DNA of 64,000 bases from an uncultured Aquimarina sp. (GCA_947503835.1 CANNFM010000013.1:1-64000); one strand, 5' to 3'; shown: positions 25,646-35,030, counted from the first letter of the stretch. Numbers and translations are program-made. The notes: a model not told the origin generated them from the sequence alone.

Positions 25646-26400
25646 TTTATTTCTGCTCCTGGAAATTTGATGTCTAAATGATTAAAAAGTTGTCTTACTT
25701 TAGAACGCCAACTAATCCTTGCCGCTTGCCAGGATCTAGAATTTGGAATAATATCAATCCTATCTTGTAGGTGAAAAGGTCGAGATCTGTTGTTTGATCT
25801 TGAATCGTCAAAGGACAATAATAGTTCGGGTTTGTCTATTGGACTTACTTCATTATCCAAATCAAATATGGTGCGATGTTCGGGTAAATTGAATTTTTCT
25901 ATCTTGTTTTTTAGCAACGTATATAGTTTAATCAGGTTAGTAGTATCTGTAATGAAATCCAGATCATAAATATCTTTTTTTGAAGCTCTGTTTGCAGCAC
26001 TACTAAGTTTATATAAACCAATATCATTTATTGATAATAATCTAATATTGTCTAATTGTTCTGGTGCTTCTAGGTTTTTAAAATTTTGAAGTAATTCTAC
26101 CTTAATCATTTCATCATTCTTTTGTAGAAAAAATCGCATAAAGCAAAATTGATCATCGATATTACATGGATAACTAAGTCCGGTTATTCGTTCACCATAA
26201 AACTGACTTATTTCTTGTTCTATGGCATAAAACCCTTTTTTACCAATGATATCCGGACAGAATAAATCTATATCAATAGACTTTCTATGATTATACCTAA
26301 GAGCGATATTTGTTCCTCCACCTAATAAGAAATTGTTAAGGTTATTAAGGTTCTGTAATTCGCAAATAGATTCTAGAATTTCAGCAGAAACAGCATTCAT
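25642..26400 (-). CDS. AbiEii/DUF1814-like nucleotidyltransferase (toxin-type)
   Basis: The 252-aa protein contains the nucleotidyltransferase signature N-F-L-L-G-G-G-T-N-I-A-L-R followed by K-S-I-D-I-D-L-F. These are the G-G-x(n)-D-x-D elements of the DNA-polymerase-beta-like fold as found in AbiEii toxins. Y-K-L-S-S-A-A-N-R-A-S-K-K-D-I-Y-D-L is the typical downstream K-x(n)-R-x-x-x-K-D-x-x-D helix. AbiEii enzymes are known to transfer nucleotides and to act with an AbiEi-type antitoxin in abortive infection. Here the partner is the 95-aa gene that overlaps its start by 4 bp. Confidence 0.85.
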   Translation of the reverse strand: MNAVSAEILESICELQNLNNLNNFLLGGGTNIALRYNHRKSIDIDLFCPDIIGKKGFYAIEQEISQFYGERITGLSYPCNIDDQFCFMRFFLQKNDEMIKVELLQNFKNLEAPEQLDNIRLLSINDIGLYKLSSAANRASKKDIYDLDFITDTTNLIKLYTLLKNKIEKFNLPEHRTIFDLDNEVSPIDKPELLLSFDDSRSNNRSRPFHLQDRIDIIPNSRSWQAARISWRSKVRQLFNHLDIKFPGAEIK

Positions 26401-26684
26401 AGACTAAAACGCTTGAATGGTTTAGCGTTATATCTTCTGGTAATTAAATCACAAACCACATTACTAATCCTTTCTTTAGTATGTTGAAGGTGAAAAAGTA
26501 TCTGCTCTTTATTATAGAGTTTTTCCAGTGTAGTAATGTCTTTAAGAAAGGTTTGTTCGGTTGTGGCAAATAAAGCTCTAGGGATAATAATATCCTTGTC
26601 TCTTTGAAAGTCAAGTCTATCCATATCCATATCCCAGAATAAATGTTTTGGGAAAAAACTTGATATGCTTTTTGTTTTTACCAT
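26397..26684 (-). CDS. Small AbiE-operon partner protein (DUF6922-like)
   Basis: The 95-aa protein (S-S-F-F-P-K-H-L-F-W-D-M-D ... D-I-I-I-P-R-A-L-F-A-T) resembles the short proteins encoded directly before AbiEii-like nucleotidyltransferases in Bacteroidota. The L-F-W-D-x-D motif and the region around R-I-S-N-V-V-C-D are characteristic. It lacks the long HTH-plus-core of classical AbiEi. The 4-bp overlap with the next gene indicates coupled translation. An antitoxin role is inferred from position. Confidence 0.7.
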   Translation of the reverse strand: MVKTKSISSFFPKHLFWDMDMDRLDFQRDKDIIIPRALFATTEQTFLKDITTLEKLYNKEQILFHLQHTKERISNVVCDLITRRYNAKPFKRFSL

Positions 26685-26730
26685 AGTACAAAGGTAATTA
26701 ATATTTTTTAGGGTTCAAGATAAGGGATTA

Positions 26731-29709
26731 TTAAAACAGTTTTTCTTCCAATTGATCTCTCCAAAGAATAAACCCTTTCTTGTCATTTGAATAATCATGA
26801 ATTATTCGGTTAAAATTAACTGGTTGGCTTTCCAGATAAATTTGTCTTCCCTCATTTTTGATGATATTTAATTCTTTATTAACCTTTTCAAGATTATCTT
26901 TTAGAGTATCGGTATCTTTTTCAATATGCCATACATAGGTAGCTTCTTCCGTATCCAAAGTTTCCAAAATAAGATGAAATTGATTTTCTCCTGATAGTAA
27001 AAAGACAAACGAAAATGGATTTAAGACATATCTGAGTTTTAAGATCGTATTCATATGATTAGCTGCTAAATATTGTAACTGTTGATAGTGCTTTACACTT
27101 TTGTTTTTAAGAATGTCTTCTAATAATTCTTCGGTTGATTGATATAGACCGGCATTACTTTCTTGATTTTTCTCTTTGGTTAAATTTTGAATCTCAGAAG
27201 ATTTATTTCCAAAAAGAGTTTTTTCTATGAATGTAAATCGGACTGTTTCAATAATCTCTCTATTAATAGCTTCTAAATCATTAGAAGTGGCTAATTGAGA
27301 GATTAACGTATTATTTTCAATTTCAGCATGGATATGGACTTCTACTTTTTTACTACCTATTATTTTTGAAAAATAAGGTTTCAAAACATCAAATTCTGGT
27401 CGTATATAATTATTCTCAATTTCAAACTCAAATTCATCAGAAAAAGAGCCGTCTTTATATTTAAAAGCAATGGTTCCATATCTAAAATCAAGTTGGTCTA
27501 TGGATACCCTTATCAGTTTATTTATGATTGAACCTTTTTGAGATACTTTTGTGGATTCTAATGGGTCATCAAATAATGTAGCTTGTTTATAAAGGTTTCT
27601 ATAATAGGTATTTCTTTTTAGAAATAATCTGTCTAGATATTCAATTTTATGATCTCGATAATCATAGATAATGGGGGTTATTTCTGATCGCTGAACTCTT
27701 CCTATATATTGAATTAGTTTACCTTTAAATGAAAAAGGATATACCAAAAATAGGCAAGTTGCATTTTTTAGATCTGTACCTTCTCCAAAAAATTGACCAG
27801 TAGTGATTAAAATCTGATAATTACCTTCTTTTAGGGATTTCCATTTTAAATTTCTATCACTTTCCGAATCTTCACCATTTAAGGTGATTACTTCATAAGT
27901 TTGTTTCAGAAACTGATATAAAGCAATAATATGCTCCTTCCTTTCCGTAATTACTACTACTTTTTTTCCATTATCTGTTTCTCTACAGATATCAGTTAGA
28001 ATAAGTTTATTTCTAATAGAATCATGGATTAATATTTTGGACAAAGTTTCAAAAACATCTGTCTTTGAATTGAAAGGAACATTTAAACTCGTATTTCTAA
28101 TAACAACTTGTGCTCTTTTGAAAGTTTCGATATCTTTTGATTTGATTTCGATTATAGGATCACCTAAATAGGCGAAAATAAGCTTTCCATCATTGTATTT
28201 TCTAAAAGGAGTAGCAGTAAGACCGTACTGATAATAAGGGAAGAGTTTTGAGACCGTATTTATATATGAAGCTGCAGGAATATGGTGACACTCATCGATA
28301 ATTATTGTTTTGAATATTTTTGATATATCATTATCATCTATTCTTTTTGCTAAACTTTGAATCATAGCAATAGTGATCTTTTTACCAATTTTTACTTTTC
28401 CGTTACCTATTTTTCCAATTTCAGTTTTAGGGACTTTTAAAAAATTCTCAATTCGTTCAATCCATTGATCCAACAATTGTTTTCTATGAACAATTATTAG
28501 TGCAGATTGTTGTTTATCTGCAATGATTTTTAGACCAATAATAGTTTTGCCGGAACCAGGAGGAGCTACAACAACTCCATAATCTTTTTTCTCAATCGAA
28601 GCTGTGATTTCTTGTTGATGTTTAAGTAAAGAAGCATTAAATTCGAAATTGATAGCTTCTTCTTTTTTACGATTATCCTGAAAATCAAATTCTATTTTTT
28701 GTTGTCTACAAAATCGAATTAGTTTTCCTATTGCCCCTCTTGGAAGTATAATCTCGGTATCTGTTTCCCTTATTAGATTAAAATACTTATCAGTATTCCA
28801 AGTATTTCGATTCATTTTCTTTTTGATAAAGTATTCAGAATTCGGAAGGTTATACGTAGATTTAAGGAAGTTTATTAATGATAGTGTCAAACCTGTTCTG
28901 TTTATTCTTATTGACCTATCCAGCGCAATAATCAATTTACCATTATTCGTAGAAGATGTTGAGGGAATCACCTCTTGTTGGATTGAATTGTACAGATTAT
29001 CTAGTTGATCAGTTTTTATTCTCTGTATTTGACGTAAAAAAATCCATTGATCATCATAAGGCTCGAAAGTATCAGGATTAATGAAACAGCTATTTCCTTT
29101 TTCTACATTAGGTTCATGTAATGGTAATGCGATTAGATTTCCCAAACCTTTCCCAGAGAGATAGTCTTGATTAGGAAATAATCTGTCAAAACTTGCTGTT
29201 TTATCAAAAATAGAGAAAGAACCACTTTCTTCTAATAAGGATTTAAAGATTGTTCTACTTTTTATAGCAGGATATGGTCTTTCAAAAAAAATCCAAATAT
29301 GACCTCCGTTTCCTGATTGAGATCGCTCCAAATAAACTGGTATGTTTTGTTTATGGCATATAGTAATAAAGTCTTTGCACTCTTTTTTCCAACCAGATTT
29401 GTCAAAATCAGCAACAATAAACCAAGATGTGTTATCCTTAAGTAATGGATAAATACCGATTAATCGTTCACCTTTAAGATGTTTTAGGATTTGTTCATCT
29501 TTTAACTCTAAGTATTTCTTTTCTTTAAAATCCTTAAAACTTCCACCTCTCATCTGATGGGCTTTGTATCGATATGGGTCATAAAAATAAGCTGGCATAT
29601 ATCCATTTTTGTTTCCTTTTTCCCATCGTTTGGCAAAAACATCATTACGACCATTGAACAATGATCTAAACAGAATAATGTGTTCTTCGATATTAGTAAT
29701 TGAGCCCAT
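26731..29709 (-). CDS. Archaeo-eukaryotic primase-like / SF2 helicase fusion (TOTE-type)
   Basis: The 992-aa protein has an N-terminal AEP-like primase domain (about 1-330) with W-F-I-V-A-D-F-D near residue 100 and S-G-N-G-G-H-I-W-I-F-F. A superfamily II helicase core follows at about 370-700: Walker A A-P-P-G-S-G-K-T, DEAH-type box I-I-D-E-C-H-H, motif III G-L-T-A-T-P-F and motif VI Y-I-G-R-V-Q-R-S. The C-terminal 290 residues are unassigned. This primase-helicase arrangement is that of the TOTE conflict-system proteins. The role against foreign DNA is predicted from family knowledge, not proven. It is 46 bp upstream of the AbiE-like genes. Confidence 0.87.
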   Translation of the reverse strand: MGSITNIEEHIILFRSLFNGRNDVFAKRWEKGNKNGYMPAYFYDPYRYKAHQMRGGSFKDFKEKKYLELKDEQILKHLKGERLIGIYPLLKDNTSWFIVADFDKSGWKKECKDFITICHKQNIPVYLERSQSGNGGHIWIFFERPYPAIKSRTIFKSLLEESGSFSIFDKTASFDRLFPNQDYLSGKGLGNLIALPLHEPNVEKGNSCFINPDTFEPYDDQWIFLRQIQRIKTDQLDNLYNSIQQEVIPSTSSTNNGKLIIALDRSIRINRTGLTLSLINFLKSTYNLPNSEYFIKKKMNRNTWNTDKYFNLIRETDTEIILPRGAIGKLIRFCRQQKIEFDFQDNRKKEEAINFEFNASLLKHQQEITASIEKKDYGVVVAPPGSGKTIIGLKIIADKQQSALIIVHRKQLLDQWIERIENFLKVPKTEIGKIGNGKVKIGKKITIAMIQSLAKRIDDNDISKIFKTIIIDECHHIPAASYINTVSKLFPYYQYGLTATPFRKYNDGKLIFAYLGDPIIEIKSKDIETFKRAQVVIRNTSLNVPFNSKTDVFETLSKILIHDSIRNKLILTDICRETDNGKKVVVITERKEHIIALYQFLKQTYEVITLNGEDSESDRNLKWKSLKEGNYQILITTGQFFGEGTDLKNATCLFLVYPFSFKGKLIQYIGRVQRSEITPIIYDYRDHKIEYLDRLFLKRNTYYRNLYKQATLFDDPLESTKVSQKGSIINKLIRVSIDQLDFRYGTIAFKYKDGSFSDEFEFEIENNYIRPEFDVLKPYFSKIIGSKKVEVHIHAEIENNTLISQLATSNDLEAINREIIETVRFTFIEKTLFGNKSSEIQNLTKEKNQESNAGLYQSTEELLEDILKNKSVKHYQQLQYLAANHMNTILKLRYVLNPFSFVFLLSGENQFHLILETLDTEEATYVWHIEKDTDTLKDNLEKVNKELNIIKNEGRQIYLESQPVNFNRIIHDYSNDKKGFILWRDQLEEKLF

Positions 29710-29819
29710 TTTTTAATTAACCAGAAATTAAGGTAAAAAAGCTTAAAATTTAGTAGTAATAAAGGAAAGAAAAGACCCATAAAAAGCAAAAACAAATGTT
29801 GTTTTTTATAAAAGGTCCA

Positions 29820-29970
29820 ACAAAGGAAAACAAAAGTATACTAAAGGCAAGAAAATCTATTTTCCGATACAATATGTAACGAACCCTTATATACAAAGGG
29901 ATAGAAGAGTAGTAGGTGTACTTATGGTGGGAGTTTTTGTTTGCTTTTGGTGGGGTTTTGTTTGACTTTT
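29820..29970. repeat. att-like repeat 3: copy of the mnmE 3' end
   Basis: The core is TTTCCGATACA (29861-29871), one base changed from the mnmE end. The left flank ACTAAAGGCAAGAAAATCTA and right flank CAATATGTAACGAACCCTTA match repeat 1 closely, and TTTTTGTTTGCTTTTGGTGG recurs further right. An inverted relative of that last motif (AAAAGCAAAAACAAATG, 29777-29793) lies to the left. It separates segments B and A. Confidence 0.75.
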
Positions 29971-30179
29971 AATAGTATAATGACGTAAAAATTCTTATAT
30001 TTTCTCTGATTTTAAGAATTTTTACTCCACGATTCTTATTCCACATTCGTCATTATTTACCCCGTATTTTTTATATAAATAGAATAGCAAAGGTTAAAAA
30101 TATACCTGTCTTTGGGTATGTTTTTGAATTCTATAGACTTATAACTTTAAAACTTGTTCTAATACTTAATATATGTAAA
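29971..30179. other. Non-coding spacer between att-like repeat 3 and the hydrolase operon
   Basis: About 210 bp of AT-rich sequence with no convincing ORF. It should hold the promoter of the two-gene hydrolase operon on the plus strand. No motif was assigned. Confidence 0.4.
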
Positions 30180-31265
30180 ATGGGAATATATATAATCAGC
30201 AATAGATCAGTTGACTCAACGGGAAAGAAGTTCTTAAATAACGGTAAAGAAAAAGCTAGACCATCTTTTCGAATAGCAAAGGTTAATAATCCTGAATCAA
30301 AAAGGTTATCATACAAAATTCTATTAGATAACTATCCAGAAGGATATAAAAAGGTTGTAGAAAAACTAGAAAGTAAGGAACCTGATAAAATAATTTTAGC
30401 AGGTTCCGAATCTATGTTTTATGATTTATATACGGACACAATTTGTTATAAACATGATTTACAAAAAGAAGGGGGTAAAAAAAAGATAGTAAAAAACGAT
30501 ATACTTTTTTTCATACATGGATTTAGTACAGGTTTTAAATCATCCTTAAACCATGCAAAAAAATTATATGAACTTTATGTAAAAAATGATCAATCTCCAA
30601 TCAGACATATTGTTTACTTATCTTGGCCAAGTCGAAACAGTAAACTATTTACGTATGGAGGAGATCAGGACGACGCTAGAGATACAGGAGCTATACTTGC
30701 TAGAATATTTAGGAAAACGCAGAATTTCTATCAAGAGCTTTTTGATTTAGCTAACAAAGAATATTGTTTAGGAAGAATTCATATGATGGCTCATTCCATG
30801 GGATGTCAAGTTCTTGAAACTTTTATGCAAACAATTGCAAAAGAAAAATATCTACCTATAATATCAGAAGTTTTATTACTTCATGCGGATGTTCAAGATA
30901 ATATTTTTGAGAAGGGGGAATCATTTTCTTATTTAAAAAATATTAGCAGAAGAGTTCATATTTATATTCATAATGGTGATGATGCTTTGAGGATTTCCAG
31001 GTTTACTAAAAATGGTACAAAAAGACTTGGACAGCGAGGCCCCAGAGATATTTCAATTTTAAATGATGAAACCTTTATTGTTGATGTATCGGATAATGAC
31101 GAATCTGTATCATTGTATGAAGAGATAATAGATCATTGGGGTTATCTTGAAAGAGATCTTGAAATAGAAGACATAATAAATGTTTTAAATGGTAAACGAG
31201 AAAATTTCATAAGTACTCGTAAAAAAGATATTCACGGAAGAAAGAACTATTTTTTAATTAACTAA
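30180..31265 (+). CDS. Alpha/beta hydrolase (DUF900-like), partner of a membrane SGNH hydrolase
   Basis: The 361-aa soluble protein has the oxyanion/strand-3 motif F-F-I-H-G-F-S-T-G-F and the nucleophile elbow M-M-A-H-S-M-G-C-Q, where the first Gly of G-x-S-x-G is Ala. H-I-V-Y-L-S-W-P-S lies between them, as in DUF900 alpha/beta hydrolases. The likely acid is in the L-L-H-A-D-V-Q-D strand. The final His is probably in the H-I-Y-I-H-N-G-D-D region or downstream. It is 15 bp upstream of the SGNH-hydrolase gene, clearly one operon. The substrate is unknown; an esterase or lipase-like activity is inferred. Confidence 0.8.
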   Translation: MGIYIISNRSVDSTGKKFLNNGKEKARPSFRIAKVNNPESKRLSYKILLDNYPEGYKKVVEKLESKEPDKIILAGSESMFYDLYTDTICYKHDLQKEGGKKKIVKNDILFFIHGFSTGFKSSLNHAKKLYELYVKNDQSPIRHIVYLSWPSRNSKLFTYGGDQDDARDTGAILARIFRKTQNFYQELFDLANKEYCLGRIHMMAHSMGCQVLETFMQTIAKEKYLPIISEVLLLHADVQDNIFEKGESFSYLKNISRRVHIYIHNGDDALRISRFTKNGTKRLGQRGPRDISILNDETFIVDVSDNDESVSLYEEIIDHWGYLERDLEIEDIINVLNGKRENFISTRKKDIHGRKNYFLIN

Positions 31266-31280
31266 AGTAAGCTTCCATAA

Positions 31281-33143
31281 ATGAAATTTATCGATAGACT
31301 TTTTATACTTCCACATTTGTCTTTGGTGATCTTTTCAATGATTTTGTATTGTTTGGTTGTAACAGTTTGTTTTTCGATGATAAGTGGTACATCAAAATCA
31401 AGTGTTCAAGAAGTACAAAAACTAAGCGCCAGTCAGTTAACACAAAATTCCGAGAAAGGTTTTTTTACTACAAAAGATACATTTAATTATATTCTTAAAG
31501 ACTATAAGGAAAACTTGAACCTACTTGACAATAACTTGAAGTTACAAGCTTTGATGATAATTATTGCTTTTCTTCTTGTTCTAAGAAATTCTGATACGTT
31601 ATCATTTTTTTCTAATGATGTTCCACTTCGTTGGTTACATCTTTTTGTCCCTCTTCTTCTAATTTATTTTTGGTTAAAATTTGGGTTTTTGTTGGATAAT
31701 TTAATAGAAGGAAGGGTAGAAGCAATCGAATTAGTGAAGAAAGTTAAACTTAGTTCCGAAAACTTAGAAGCTATTAAAACTTTGTTTAGTGATGCAGGTT
31801 TTATAGATGGTTGGATGATATCCTTTATTGATGGTAGTTCTGGAGATTATTCAGGAATAAGTAATAACTCAAAAGGATCTACTAGGTTTTTCTTAATAGC
31901 TACAATGGGTTTGTTTGTTAGTACTGGACATGCTTGTATATTAGCAATTACTATAATTGGTTTTAGGAGGTATACTAATTTAAAATATAAGAACTGGTTA
32001 ACAGGTTATTATCTAGTGCCACTTTTACCTCTTAGTCTATTATTAGCATCTCATTTACAATTTGTGTATGGTGGTATAAACGATCCATCTATTCAAATTT
32101 TCACTTCTGTATCAGTCTGGCCAATATTATTTTTTTTACAATGGATTTCCGTTAGAATTGACGAAAAACAAAACCCTTCTAGCATAAACTACCTCAGAAG
32201 AAAAAGAATGATGATAAACTTTGGTCCTGTTTTGAATCTAAATGGCAAACAAAATGAGCTTAGATCTATCGCATTAATAGGGGATAGCTTGAGTACTAGT
32301 TTTCAAGTTAATTCTACATTTAAAATGTTAGTGAGTATATGGAGAGATTGGAGTAACAGTTGGTTTATTAATGGTTTAACGTCAAAGTTTAATATAAAAA
32401 GCGTATTTGAGAGGTTAGGAAAGTACTCTCATTTTGTAGCATACCAACATGCTTGTGCAACAGCAAAAATTGACAGAAATATTAAAAGAAATTTTAAAGA
32501 TATTCTTACTGATACTTGGCATTTCTCGGATCAAGTTAGTGAAGTTTTAATTGGAGAGTTTCCTCAAATTGTTATAGTATGGATCGGTCATAATGCTTTA
32601 AATTGGAAAGATTACGAAAATCTAACTTTTAACGAACTAACTAAAGAATTTATAGATTCCTATGAAATTCAATTAGAGCGCCTTTTGAATGGTGCATTAC
32701 TTAGTGATCAAAAATGTGTAGTTTATATATTTGGTTTGATAAACTTTGAGTCATTCTTCAAGGCAAGATGTGAAACTGAAAGTTTGAAAAAAAATAATTC
32801 AAATTTATATCCTTATCTAGAAAAGAGTTATGATTATTTTGTGTCGATGAAACCTGAATTTCGAAATAAAATGATAGAATTGTCCAAGCTATATAATCAG
32901 GAATTAAAGAAACTATGTGAAAAATTTGGAAAAAAGATTGAGAATACCAAAGTTAAGTTAATCTATTCAGATGTTTTAACTAAAATTAATATTGATACAG
33001 CTGATCATTTAAGTGAAATAGATGCTTGGCATCCGTCTATAAAAGGACATAAAATAATAGCTGAAACAGCCTCAAATGAGATTCTAAAAAGTTTTCCTTA
33101 TTTAGATTGGTGCAGTACTAGTGAAATTATAAGAGGATTTTAA
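31281..33143 (+). CDS. Polytopic membrane protein with C-terminal SGNH/GDSL hydrolase domain
   Basis: The 620-aa protein has about six transmembrane helices within residues 1-300, for example L-S-L-V-I-F-S-M-I-L-Y-C-L-V-V-T-V and W-L-H-L-F-V-P-L-L-L-I-Y-F-W. An SGNH hydrolase domain occupies about residues 325-615. Block I is A-L-I-G-D-S-L-S with the nucleophilic Ser, block III is W-I-G-H-N and block V is D-A-W-H-P-S with the catalytic Asp and His. Membrane-bound SGNH enzymes usually deacylate or hydrolyse lipids or glycans. With the adjacent alpha/beta hydrolase it forms a two-enzyme module I cannot match to a named system. The gene ends just before a strong hairpin. Confidence 0.82.
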   Translation: MKFIDRLFILPHLSLVIFSMILYCLVVTVCFSMISGTSKSSVQEVQKLSASQLTQNSEKGFFTTKDTFNYILKDYKENLNLLDNNLKLQALMIIIAFLLVLRNSDTLSFFSNDVPLRWLHLFVPLLLIYFWLKFGFLLDNLIEGRVEAIELVKKVKLSSENLEAIKTLFSDAGFIDGWMISFIDGSSGDYSGISNNSKGSTRFFLIATMGLFVSTGHACILAITIIGFRRYTNLKYKNWLTGYYLVPLLPLSLLLASHLQFVYGGINDPSIQIFTSVSVWPILFFLQWISVRIDEKQNPSSINYLRRKRMMINFGPVLNLNGKQNELRSIALIGDSLSTSFQVNSTFKMLVSIWRDWSNSWFINGLTSKFNIKSVFERLGKYSHFVAYQHACATAKIDRNIKRNFKDILTDTWHFSDQVSEVLIGEFPQIVIVWIGHNALNWKDYENLTFNELTKEFIDSYEIQLERLLNGALLSDQKCVVYIFGLINFESFFKARCETESLKKNNSNLYPYLEKSYDYFVSMKPEFRNKMIELSKLYNQELKKLCEKFGKKIENTKVKLIYSDVLTKINIDTADHLSEIDAWHPSIKGHKIIAETASNEILKSFPYLDWCSTSEIIRGF

Positions 33144-33171
33144 CTAAAAATGATATACAATTTTGATAATC

Positions 33172-33218
33172 AGGAAGTGTAATTATAACCCTGAGACAGG
33201 GTTATAATTACACTTCCT
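33172..33218. terminator. Perfect 21-bp hairpin between convergent operons
   Basis: AGGAAGTGTAATTATAACCC (33172-33191), extended by one T, is followed by a GAGAC loop and an exact inverted copy ending at 33218. It lies between the stops of the SGNH gene (plus) and vsr (minus), so it probably terminates both transcripts. There is no long T-run on the plus side. Confidence 0.7.
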
Positions 33219-33220
33219 CA

Positions 33221-33646
33221 CTATATTTCTTTGAGTCTTTTTGATATTTGTTCCTCTATTATTGAAACATAACTGTTCAAATCTTTTTTTATTTTTTTTG
33301 TCCAAAAACGCAAAACAATCCAGCCTTGAGATAATAGTTCGGTGTTTACCTCAATATCCCTTTCTTTATTACGCTCAATCTTTTTATGCCAAAATTCTTT
33401 GTTTGTCTTTATTCTATGCTTCTGTGTATCCCAATCTTTACCATGAAAAAATTCACTATCAACAAAAATTGCAATCTTTAAATTTTTAAAAGTAAGATCT
33501 GGTTTGCCAAATACAGATTTGTTGTTTTTTCTATAGCGATACCCTTTATGCCACAAAGCTTTTGCCAGGCGAACTTCATCTTTCGTACCTGAGCTTTTAA
33601 TAGCACGCATATTTTTTGATCTTTGTTCTTTATTATGAACATCCAT
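33221..33646 (-). CDS. vsr: Vsr-like very short patch repair endonuclease
   Basis: The 141-aa protein has the Vsr fold motifs: N-M-R-A-I-K-S-S-G-T-K-D-E, G-K-P-D-L-T-F with the catalytic Asp, F-V-D-S-E-F-F-H-G, then N-K-E-F-W-H-K-K-I-E-R-N-K-E-R-D and G-W-I-V-L-R-F-W. Canonical Vsr enzymes nick T-G mismatches that arise by deamination of 5-methylcytosine. The zinc-binding Cys of the usual F-V-x-G-C-F-W-H-G-C motif is missing here, so it belongs to a variant branch that may cut unmodified DNA. It ends the operon with the methyltransferase and kinase, 1 bp after the receiver-protein gene. Confidence 0.88.
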   Translation of the reverse strand: MDVHNKEQRSKNMRAIKSSGTKDEVRLAKALWHKGYRYRKNNKSVFGKPDLTFKNLKIAIFVDSEFFHGKDWDTQKHRIKTNKEFWHKKIERNKERDIEVNTELLSQGWIVLRFWTKKIKKDLNSYVSIIEEQISKRLKEI

Positions 33647-33647
33647 T

Positions 33648-35027
33648 TTAAAAACTAGTAATTCCTATTCTTGAAACATGGTTCGCATACCTATTCCCAA
33701 TCATATCAATTATTTCTTTTTTTAGAATGAATTTAGGTTTTCCAATAAAGTTCAATTCACTATCTGAGAAAACGAAGTTTAAATTTAAATAAATTGAATA
33801 TTCTTTTTCGTTATAATAGAAATTTGGAATCTCCTTATAAAGTAGGGATTTACTAATGCTTTTTAAATCCAATTTACTAAGTTCAATGGATGGAGTGAGT
33901 ATACCTAAAATGAATTTGTTATTTCTCATTTTATCTTGAGAATAATCACATGAAGCGCTAATTTCTACGGCAATAAATTCAATTTCAGATTTAATTTTGG
34001 CTGCTTCATCTTCTTGTAATGTAGAATTTAGTCTAAAAAACAATTCTGAATTAAATTTTTCTAGTCTTTTAAAGTATTCACCTAAACTAAAATGATAACT
34101 AGGTTTAAACTCATCTGATTTTAAACTATCTAATTTTATTTCAAATACACCTCCTCTTTCCGAAGTATTGAATTCGATAGATTCTTCAATATGGAATATT
34201 GTATTTAATTTAGTTGCGATAATTTTATCGGGAAATTCAATTTCTTTTTGCTCTTTAGAATCAAGTAAAGAAGACATTAACTCTTTTGGCTCGATATATT
34301 TTTTTGAATCAAGAAATTCTTTTAAAACTAACTGACTTAAGCCTTCATAAACTCCTTTTATAGGTCTTTCTTTAGCATAATCATACCCTAAAACATTAAC
34401 TGCTATTTTTGATAAAACTTTGTCAATATTCTGAAAATATTCCATATTCTGACTCCATTTTCCGTCTTTGGGAATAATACTATGAAGTTTTTCAATTGCG
34501 GTAGATCCTGCCAATCTAGCATTCTCTTCTAACTCGAAATAAAACTTTATTTTATCATTAATGAATAACTCATCTAATTTTGGCAAAACATTAGATGTTT
34601 CATTAAGGTCATTTTTATCAAAACATTCTATTAAATATGGTTTCGCAGTATCAGAATAACCACGGTCAGGGTTGTCTACATAATTTTTAAACCCATCAAT
34701 TAGAGGTCTGTTTTTTGTCCAAAATATCAATGCATAAGGGCCATTGTCTTTAGATATATATTGATTTATTGCATATGCTAAATCATTATATATTGAGGTT
34801 GCTGCAGCTTCAATTTCTTCCTGATTTAGACCTGATGTATCGATACCTTTTTCACCGAGATCAACATCAAAAAAAGCCAAGCGAACCCTATTTAAGGGTT
34901 GATCGTATAATTTATCATATTCGAATGTCCTACAACCTAAGCCGTTTTTCAAAAAAGCATTCGCTAACCTTTGTAATTCTTCAAATTGATCATCAACAAT
35001 AATAATTCTATTTTGAGGTGTAATCAT
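33648..35027 (-). CDS. Receiver-domain (REC-like) effector protein of the methyltransferase operon
   Basis: The 459-aa protein starts with a receiver-like fold: R-I-I-I-V-D-D-Q with the acidic pair, L-A-F-F-D-V-D-L with a possible phospho-acceptor Asp near residue 55, and A-L-I-F-W-T-K-N at the strand that normally carries Thr/Ser. The receiver has an insert of about 35 residues. The C-terminal 320 residues have no recognised domain but include A-V-E-I-S-A-S-C-D-Y-S-Q-D-K-M-R. There is no HTH domain, so it is not an ordinary transcription factor. It sits between the double-GHKL kinase (3 bp gap) and vsr (1 bp gap), suggesting a phosphorelay output acting on DNA. Confidence 0.75.
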   Translation of the reverse strand: MITPQNRIIIVDDQFEELQRLANAFLKNGLGCRTFEYDKLYDQPLNRVRLAFFDVDLGEKGIDTSGLNQEEIEAAATSIYNDLAYAINQYISKDNGPYALIFWTKNRPLIDGFKNYVDNPDRGYSDTAKPYLIECFDKNDLNETSNVLPKLDELFINDKIKFYFELEENARLAGSTAIEKLHSIIPKDGKWSQNMEYFQNIDKVLSKIAVNVLGYDYAKERPIKGVYEGLSQLVLKEFLDSKKYIEPKELMSSLLDSKEQKEIEFPDKIIATKLNTIFHIEESIEFNTSERGGVFEIKLDSLKSDEFKPSYHFSLGEYFKRLEKFNSELFFRLNSTLQEDEAAKIKSEIEFIAVEISASCDYSQDKMRNNKFILGILTPSIELSKLDLKSISKSLLYKEIPNFYYNEKEYSIYLNLNFVFSDSELNFIGKPKFILKKEIIDMIGNRYANHVSRIGITSF

Positions 35028-35030
35028 ATT

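Larger units (their letters stand above)
24936..29871. mobile_element. Island segment B: AbiE-like/primase-helicase cargo between att-like repeats 2 and 3
   Basis: About 4.9 kb with four genes on one strand and no recombinase. Both ends carry mnmE-3'-end copies. The content (nucleotidyltransferase pair, unknown gene, primase-helicase fusion) is of a type found in phage-defence islands. Boundaries are seen; the mobility mechanism is inferred. Confidence 0.6.
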
